DNA of 10,241 bases from assembly GCA_030151725.1 (NCBI GenBank), contig JASLDD010000051.1, positions 1 to 10,241 on the forward strand, given 5' to 3'. Of the stretch, positions 6,937-10,241 are shown one piece after another; within the stretch, counting starts at the first letter, position 1; every line of letters begins with the position of its first letter. Source of the stretch: Solirubrobacteraceae bacterium. Its GTDB lineage: Bacteria > Actinomycetota > Thermoleophilia > Solirubrobacterales > Solirubrobacteraceae. Made by a program: the position numbers and the translations under genes. Below the pieces are notes generated by a model that saw only the letters and a program-made list of their open reading frames with translations, searched no databases and was not told where the DNA came from.

Positions 6937-7001
6937 AGTTGGACTACAGCGAGGACTAACTTTCCTACGCCTTTCGGACTAGTCCTCGTTGTGGAGCAAC
7001 T
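6937..7001. repeat. Long inverted repeat / stem-loop
   Basis: A 22-nt left arm (6937-6958) is complementary to a right arm (6980-7001) at 18 of 22 positions, around a 21-nt loop. The inner 9 bp are perfect (CGAGGACTA with TAGTCCTCG), and so are the outer 5 bp (AGTTG with CAACT). A short T run (TTTT, 7001-7004) follows, so an intrinsic terminator is possible, though the T tract is weak and the site lies about 245 nt beyond the response-regulator stop. A protein-binding site or a mobile-element end are alternatives. Confidence 0.65.
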
Positions 7002-7047
7002 TTTCGCCGTCATGGGGGACGCGAACCGACCGGCGCGTCGACGGACC

Positions 7048-7181
7048 GAGTTCGAACAACCGCCACAAACCCTTCGAAAACGGGGATGGCGGGCGCCAAA
7101 TTGAACTCTGACCCGGCTTGGCAGTGGATCCGCGGACTGCACGAGCAGCGCTTTGGCTCGTACAGCACCCACGGTATGTAG
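7048..7181 (+). repeat. Dispersed repeat, copy C
   Basis: This is a full copy. It starts GAGTTCGAACAACC and has a matching GAACTC (7103-7108) forming a 6-bp perfect terminal arm. The core GAAAACGGGGATGGCGGG follows the family. From ATG 7086 it reads 31 codons, M-A-G-A-K-L-N-S-D-P-A-W-Q-W-I-R-G-L-H-E-Q-R-F-G, to the TAG at 7179-7181. The 31-codon length equals that of copy A, although the last residues differ. The copy's 3' end abuts the promoter of the toxin-antitoxin operon. Confidence 0.72.
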
Positions 7182-7199
7182 TCTATTTCGCGCTACACT
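7177..7199 (+). promoter_or_regulatory. Putative -10 box and operator of the toxin-antitoxin operon
   Basis: TACACT (7194-7199) is a good -10 hexamer ending 6 nt before the ATG at 7206. Transcription would therefore start at or next to the start codon and give a leaderless message, which is common in actinobacteria. No clear -35 is seen. A 5-bp inverted repeat, TGTAG (7177-7181) and CTACA (7193-7197), overlaps the -10 and is a candidate autoregulatory site for the ribbon-helix-helix antitoxin. The operator call is weaker than the -10 call. Confidence 0.5.
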
Positions 7200-7205
7200 C
7201 ACGCC

Positions 7206-7457
7206 ATGGCATCTGCCCCCCACCCTCTGTCTCTACGCCTTGGTCGGGACGGTCTTAGCGCCTTGGACGAGATCGCGAGACGGCGTGGTCTTAGCCGAGC
7301 CGAGGCTGCACGCCAGGCGATCACGGAGACAGCGGAGCGCGAGCGCAGACGCACAGGGCTCGCCGCCGAGGCGAGGCGACTCATGCAGGACAGGGACTAT
7401 TTGCGCGAATCCCGTGAGGTCGCTGATCTGATGGAGACGCTACGTGGTCCGTGGTGA
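7206..7457 (+). CDS. Ribbon-helix-helix (CopG/MetJ-Arc type) antitoxin
   Basis: This 83-aa protein begins with a short beta strand (P-L-S-L-R-L, 7-12) followed by two helices (D-G-L-S-A-L-D-E-I-A-R-R-R-G-L and S-R-A-E-A-A-R-Q-A-I-T-E). That is the ribbon-helix-helix DNA-binding fold, which dimerises and inserts the strand into the major groove. A charged C-terminal tail (about 45-83) follows, which in MazF-type systems wraps the toxin. The gene overlaps the downstream MazF-like gene by 14 bp, so it should be the cognate antitoxin and operon autorepressor. A -10 box directly upstream of the ATG suggests a leaderless transcript. The toxin neighbour supports the assignment strongly. Confidence 0.88.
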   Translation: MASAPHPLSLRLGRDGLSALDEIARRRGLSRAEAARQAITETAERERRRTGLAAEARRLMQDRDYLRESREVADLMETLRGPW

Positions 7458-7761
7458 CATCCATGTCATCAAGCTCCCCAGCAAACGCGGCCACGTCCAG
7501 AGCGGACGTCGTTACGGGGTCATAGTCCAAGCAGACGATCTCCTAGCACTTTCCACCGCGGTGATCTGCCCGACCTCGCGGTCGGCATTCTCCGCCAGCT
7601 TTCACCCAGAGGTCGCGATCGAGGGTGAGCCAACTCAAGTTATGTGCGAGATGATTGGGGCCGTAGACACCCGAGCGCTCGGTGAGCAGGTGGGGCACCT
7701 AGCTCACGACGAGCTGCGCGCCGTCGAAGAAGCGATCCTGTTGGTGCTCGACCTCACCTGA
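7444..7761 (+). CDS. MazF/PemK-family endoribonuclease toxin
   Basis: This 105-aa protein has the standard length and order of MazF/PemK toxins, ribosome-independent mRNA interferases that cleave RNA at short specific sequences. The N terminus M-V-R-G-D-I-H-V-I-K matches the first strand. R-G-H-V-Q-S-G-R-R-Y-G-V-I-V (15-28) corresponds to the R-G-x-E-Q-x-G-x-R-P-x-V-V core with the catalytic arginine region at R22-R23. I-C-P-T-S (41-45) carries the conserved Thr/Ser. C-E-M-I-G-A-V-D-T-R-A-L (68-79) and the terminal helix E-E-A-I-L-L-V-L-D-L complete the fold. The usual proline after G-R-R is tyrosine here. The GTG start at 7444 lies inside the antitoxin gene, giving translational coupling. 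The stop codon lies inside repeat copy D, so the last residues may be part of the repeat. Cleavage specificity cannot be predicted. Confidence 0.9.
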   Translation: MVRGDIHVIKLPSKRGHVQSGRRYGVIVQADDLLALSTAVICPTSRSAFSASFHPEVAIEGEPTQVMCEMIGAVDTRALGEQVGHLAHDELRAVEEAILLVLDLT

Positions 7762-7860
7762 CGAACAGGGCGATGCGGGGATCCAGGGAAGACGTTCGAA
7801 CTATGAGCATCCACCGTGGAGCGCATACGGGAACTGCATGTTCGGCGCTTCGGTGATTGA
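7750..7860 (+). repeat. Dispersed repeat, copy D (diverged)
   Basis: This is the most diverged copy. GACCTCACCTGACGAACAG aligns with the 5' half, GCGGGGATCCAGGGAAGACG and TTCGAAC with the core, and the 3' half reads V-E-R-I-R-E-L-H-V-R-R-F-G-D before TGA 7858-7860. It begins inside the MazF coding end and continues in the same frame after the toxin stop codon. A second in-frame stop (TGA near 7804) interrupts it, so the peptide is not readable as one piece. Confidence 0.55.
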
Positions 7861-7900
7861 GGACCGGACTGAGTTGGCGAGCGCCATCGGCCCCACGGCG

Positions 7901-7906
7901 TAACCT
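7901..7906 (+). promoter_or_regulatory. Possible -10 box upstream of the membrane-anchored protein
   Basis: TAACCT keeps the T-A-x-x-x-T pattern and lies 9 nt before the ATG at 7916, so the transcript would have almost no leader. No ribosome binding site is seen, which fits near-leaderless expression. No acceptable -35 hexamer is found at normal spacing. Confidence 0.35.
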
Positions 7907-7915
7907 CATCGAGAT

Positions 7916-8446
7916 ATGTCTTCAGGCGTAACGACCGGTTTGTTTGCGATCGGTGGCGTGATCGTCGGTGGCGGTCTCAATCTTGCTAGTGGCATGGCGC
8001 TCGACCGTCGTCGAGAGCGTCGCAGCCTACGAAGCGCCGCTCGTTTGATCCACAGCGAGCTGAAGACCATCGAAGGGGATCTAAATATGGCGCTCATGTT
8101 GGAACACTGGGGTGAGATCCCCACGATTGCTACGAACCGATGGTCCGAGTATGAGGAGGATCTATCGGTATGGCTCAGCAACGCGGATTGGGAATCCCTA
8201 GTTGGGGTCTATCAGAGCATTGCTCTGTTCGCCTCGGAGTTCGCTGAAGCCAGAGGGGATGCGCCTGACGACCAGCCCGTGGAGATGTCGAGCGAAGACC
8301 TTGCCCATATTCGTCTAACCCTGGAGACAATCCAGGACACGCTCGCTCGGATCAGAAAGCTCGCCGGCTTCGCGCCGGTGGACGGGGACATGACGATCTA
8401 CAACCGATATTTGGAGGCTGGAGGAGCCCCGATTCGAGCCGACTAG
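7916..8446 (+). CDS. Hypothetical membrane-anchored helical protein
   Basis: I do not recognise a named family for this 176-aa protein. An N-terminal glycine-rich hydrophobic segment (G-L-F-A-I-G-G-V-I-V-G-G-G-L-N-L-A-S-G, about 8-26) should cross the membrane once. The basic run R-R-R-E-R-R (31-36) follows and would hold the rest in the cytoplasm. The remainder is predicted helical, with A-A-R-L-I-H-S-E-L-K-T-I-E (41-53), a W-S-E-Y-E-E-D-L-S-V-W-L segment (76-87) and L-E-T-I-Q-D-T-L-A-R-I-R-K-L (135-148). This one-TM-plus-helical-bundle design recurs in actinobacterial accessory regions, but no function is implied. It stands alone between repeat copies D and E. The ATG at 7916 is preferred because the TM segment then begins normally. 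Confidence 0.75.
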   Translation: MSSGVTTGLFAIGGVIVGGGLNLASGMALDRRRERRSLRSAARLIHSELKTIEGDLNMALMLEHWGEIPTIATNRWSEYEEDLSVWLSNADWESLVGVYQSIALFASEFAEARGDAPDDQPVEMSSEDLAHIRLTLETIQDTLARIRKLAGFAPVDGDMTIYNRYLEAGGAPIRAD

Positions 8447-8513
8447 TGCTCGGCCCTGGATCGAGCCCCGAGCCGCCGATCAGCTCACCCCGCTTGAGGC
8501 ACTTGAGCTGGCC

Positions 8514-8570
8514 GAGTTCGAACAACGACCTCGCACCTCTTGAAAACGGGGAGTTCGGGACAAGGTGCGA
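8514..8570 (+). repeat. Dispersed repeat, copy E
   Basis: The 5' half is well conserved: GAGTTCGAACAACGACCTCG, then CACCTCTTGAAAACGGGGA. The 3' peptide half (I-R-x-L-H-E-x-R-F-G) is replaced by different sequence. The copy contains a strong hairpin, TCGCACCTCTTG (8531-8542) against CAAGGTGCGA (8561-8570), with 10 pairs and a two-base bulge. Its frame reads R-V-R-T-T-T-S-H-L-L-K-T-G, in the same frame as the upstream gene although separated by stops. Confidence 0.65.
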
Positions 8571-8751
8571 ACCCTGCCCCCAACCTGGACCGTCTGCTTG
8601 AGCAACTAATGGAGCCAGCTGGTCGACAGGTGCGACGACGAGCAGCCGAGGCGATCCGCACCGCAGGGTTTGAGCCCAGCTCGTGTGCTGTCGACTAGTG
8701 GCTGCCGAAGCGTTGGCTCGCCAGTCTCCCCGTCGCACCAGCAAGACCTCC

Positions 8752-8767
8752 GACTAGCGCTCTAGTC
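8752..8767. promoter_or_regulatory. Palindrome directly upstream of the DUF4238 gene
   Basis: GACTAG-CGCT-CTAGTC is a perfect 6-bp-arm inverted repeat ending 2 nt before the GTG start at 8770. It could be an operator for a dimeric regulator. Part of it (TAGTCT, 8763-8768) resembles a -10 box, but that would lie too close to the GTG for normal initiation at this codon. Confidence 0.4.
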
Positions 8768-8769
8768 TT

Positions 8770-9756
8770 GTGTCTATCGGTACAAGAGCCTACAGACGAA
8801 ATCACACGGTGTCGGCCGGATACCTTGCCCGCTTCGCCAGCAATGGCAAGGTCGCTATGCATCACGCCACAAAGGGGCTCCTCGAGATCGGCCCGAGGGC
8901 CGTCGGCTTCCAACAGGACTTTTGGGGGTCCGAGGAGCTGTCGCGTGAAGTGGAGCAGGCGTTCGAGAAGTGTGAGAACCCCGCGCTCCACATGCTCAGG
9001 GACATTCCGCGGTGCTGGCCGCTGGTAGGGACGGATCGAGCCGTCCTTGCTCAGTTCCTGGCGATCCATGTGATCCGCACACCCGCCTACGGAGCGTTTG
9101 TGCGGCGTGCTGGTGTGCGTGCTCGTGAGAGCGCTATCCGCGATGTTGCCGCGAAGCACGGACTCCCGGAGGACGACGTCGCTGCTGCTGCCGAGATGCT
9201 GAGAGGTCAGCGGAGCCACGTACGCACGCTACTCGGGCAGATCGGCCGGATTGGCAGCATGTTCGGCAACATGCAGTGGACGCTCGTGCAGTTCGATCAA
9301 GATCGCCTCATCACGTCCGACCAGCCCGTAGTGATGCTTCCGCTGAGCCCTGCCCCTGTGTCCCCGGCCTCCTCTGTGCCCGTGTCCGGCCTCTCGAACA
9401 TGATCGAGGCTCACTTCACCCTTGATCCGCGTCAGGTGCTCTTGATGACTTGGGCCGACGGACCAGACACAATCGATCCCCTCACCGGCACCTATAGTCA
9501 GGCGTGCAGCATCAACTGCGCCGTCAGAGCACAGTCTCTTGAGGAATGGTTCTCCCGTCCGCGAACAATCCCGCCGTTTCTTTCGCCGCCCATCCTAGAG
9601 CCGTCGATTTATGCCATCTCGACCGAGTTGCTGCCCGGCTACACGGTGCAAGTCGCCGCAGAATCTCAGCGACATGCGGAGGCCGATCGCCTCATGTCTA
9701 GGATCATTGAGGAAGATGCGCCACGCAATCAAATGACTTGGGTAAGTGTCGCGTAG
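8770..9756 (+). CDS. DUF4238 domain protein
   Basis: This 328-aa protein matches the DUF4238 layout. It has an N-terminal segment R-R-N-H-T-V-S-A-G-Y-L-A-R-F-A (9-23, the counterpart of the family's H-Y-V-P-x-x-Y-L-R-x-F-A), a helical middle region, and the hallmark W-T-L-V-Q-F-D-Q-D-R-L-I-T-S-D-Q-P-V-V (170-188). The conserved I-T-S-D-x-P motif resembles an active or ligand-binding site, but the family has no established activity. The usual H-Y-V-P proline is absent (N-H-T-V-S). The GTG at 8770 is the natural start since the family motif begins a few residues later. No signal peptide or membrane segment is seen. A second gene starts 28 nt downstream on the same strand, suggesting a two-gene unit. 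DUF4238 genes are frequent in genomic islands, so an accessory or defence role is possible but not shown. Confidence 0.85.
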   Translation: MSIGTRAYRRNHTVSAGYLARFASNGKVAMHHATKGLLEIGPRAVGFQQDFWGSEELSREVEQAFEKCENPALHMLRDIPRCWPLVGTDRAVLAQFLAIHVIRTPAYGAFVRRAGVRARESAIRDVAAKHGLPEDDVAAAAEMLRGQRSHVRTLLGQIGRIGSMFGNMQWTLVQFDQDRLITSDQPVVMLPLSPAPVSPASSVPVSGLSNMIEAHFTLDPRQVLLMTWADGPDTIDPLTGTYSQACSINCAVRAQSLEEWFSRPRTIPPFLSPPILEPSIYAISTELLPGYTVQVAAESQRHAEADRLMSRIIEEDAPRNQMTWVSVA

Positions 9757-9784
9757 CCTTGTTGGTCAACTATTCGCTTCGCTA

Positions 9785-10241
9785 ATGAACTCACGAGTCG
9801 AAAAGTGGCGGAAATGGTGCGATGAGCGAGTGAGACCCGATGTTTACACCATGCACCTGCATCGGCATGTAATGACTGAAGTCACAGAGATCACGAAAGC
9901 ACGCGAGTTGCCACCATCTTATTTTTTCAGCTACCTCGGCGAGACATACGCGACCGTGCAAATGGTCGCTGTCAGACGCCAGGCGGACAAGAATCCACAG
10001 GGTGCCTCTCTGGCAAAGCTGTTGGCCGAGATTGCCGAGCACTCATCCGAGATTACGCGCGATTTCTACGTGACTGAGTGGGGCAAGGATGATGCATCGC
10101 ACGCACACAGGGCTTTCGACGCGTTCGCGGGCGGCGTAAATGGAGCGTGCATTGCAGCAGAGCCAGTCCGTACCGATCTGGCAGTACTTGTCGAGAAAGC
10201 GACGACTGTAAAGAAGTACGTAGACGAACACATCGCGCATA
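9785..10241 (+). CDS. Partial hypothetical protein, possibly AbiU2/HEPN-like helical
   Basis: A reading frame opens at ATG 9785 and stays open for 152 codons to the window edge, so the 3' end is missing. It begins M-N-S-R-V-E-K-W-R-K-W-C-D-E-R-V and includes H-L-H-R-H-V-M-T-E-V, Y-L-G-E-T-Y-A-T-V-Q-M-V-A-V-R-R-Q-A-D, S-L-A-K-L-L-A-E-I-A and, near the edge, K-K-Y-V-D-E-H-I-A-H. The predicted fold is all helical. The Y-A-x-x-Q-x-x-A-V-R-R-Q-x-D pattern with a following S-L-A-x-L-L is one I associate with uncharacterised AbiU2/HEPN-like proteins of accessory regions, but this is a weak, memory-based link. It lies 28 nt after the DUF4238 gene without a visible promoter or ribosome site, so co-transcription is likely. 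Confidence 0.72.
   Translation, partial: MNSRVEKWRKWCDERVRPDVYTMHLHRHVMTEVTEITKARELPPSYFFSYLGETYATVQMVAVRRQADKNPQGASLAKLLAEIAEHSSEITRDFYVTEWGKDDASHAHRAFDAFAGGVNGACIAAEPVRTDLAVLVEKATTVKKYVDEHIAH

Larger units (their letters stand above)
8447..8769. other. Gap holding repeat copy E and a short open frame
   Basis: No complete gene is seen in these 323 bases. After repeat copy E a frame continues as N-L-D-R-L-L-E-Q-L-M-E-P-A-G-R-Q, then R-R-R-A-A-E-A-I-R-T-A-G-F, and stops at TAG 8696-8698. The frame is open for 64 codons from 8507 and its composition looks protein-like, but there is no good start, so it may be a gene remnant. CGACTAG occurs three times nearby: at the stop of the upstream gene (8440), at the stop of this frame (8692), and in the palindrome before the DUF4238 gene (8751). 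Confidence 0.45.

Noticed and set aside
6937..7001. The long hairpin as an attC site because its left arm holds GTTGGAC
   Set aside because: The core lies at the wrong end: both strands read GTT at the 5' end and AAC at the 3' end, opposite to attC, and the right arm does not match the consensus.
6681..7223. Minus-strand frame with a hydrophobic run that might be a signal peptide or membrane protein
   Set aside because: The hydrophobic part is brief, the rest is Arg/Ser-rich and overlaps the hairpin, repeat copy C and the toxin-antitoxin promoter; no homology is recognised.
4283..8570. Reading the repeats as integron attC sites with gene cassettes
   Set aside because: The spacing and same-direction layout fit, and some copies can fold, but the R-Y-Y-Y-A-A-C and G-T-T-R-R-R-Y core ends are not found at matching places, the folds differ between copies, the A-to-B interval holds minus-strand genes, and no integrase gene is in the window.
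4283..8570. The direct repeats as a CRISPR array
   Set aside because: Copies are 0.6-1.6 kb apart, differ in sequence and have genes between them, not uniform short spacers.

Overview
This is a GC-rich, accessory-looking stretch of a high-GC Gram-positive chromosome, most likely an actinobacterium. Thermoleophilia or Solirubrobacterales would fit best, but that placement is inference: it rests on GC content, frequent GTG/TTG starts, start codons with little or no leader, and the style of the degenerate ABC ATPase relic. No ribosomal RNA, tRNA, CRISPR array or transposase is visible.

Positions 1-2855 look like ordinary chromosome. A glutathione S-transferase-like gene and a class I SAM-dependent methyltransferase overlap at GTGA and form an operon. 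Next comes an intact ABC1/AarF/UbiB-type atypical kinase with its own promoter. That promoter is TTGACA, 17 bp, TACGCT, and a 16-bp palindrome typical of a TetR-family operator covers the -10 box.

Positions 2856-5718 are a zone of gene decay. On the minus strand lies a nucleotidyltransferase relic with an internal deletion and frameshifts (3014-3336). On the plus strand is a second methyltransferase broken by a small internal deletion (3470-4266). On the minus strand again, a DUF2442 gene and a DUF4160 gene overlap by 4 bp, and the DUF4160 gene carries a one-base frameshift near its start. Upstream of these is an ABC ATPase relic with at least three frameshifts.

Positions 5719-10241 hold small accessory modules on the plus strand: a NarL/LuxR-type response regulator with no visible kinase, a ribbon-helix-helix/MazF toxin-antitoxin pair, a membrane-anchored hypothetical protein, and a DUF4238 protein followed by a downstream gene that runs off the window end.

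The most unusual feature is a dispersed repeat of about 60-110 bp, always in plus orientation. Five copies are recognisable, near 4283, 5861, 7048, 7750 and 8514, and one sits at almost every boundary between the modules from 4266 to 8770. Its 5' half reads approximately RVRTTTSTPSKTGMAG in one frame. Its 3' half keeps a peptide pattern I-R-x-L-H-x-x-R-F-G in four copies, mostly with synonymous differences, so it looks coding or coding-derived. The layout recalls a cassette array, but the copies do not match the integron attC consensus.
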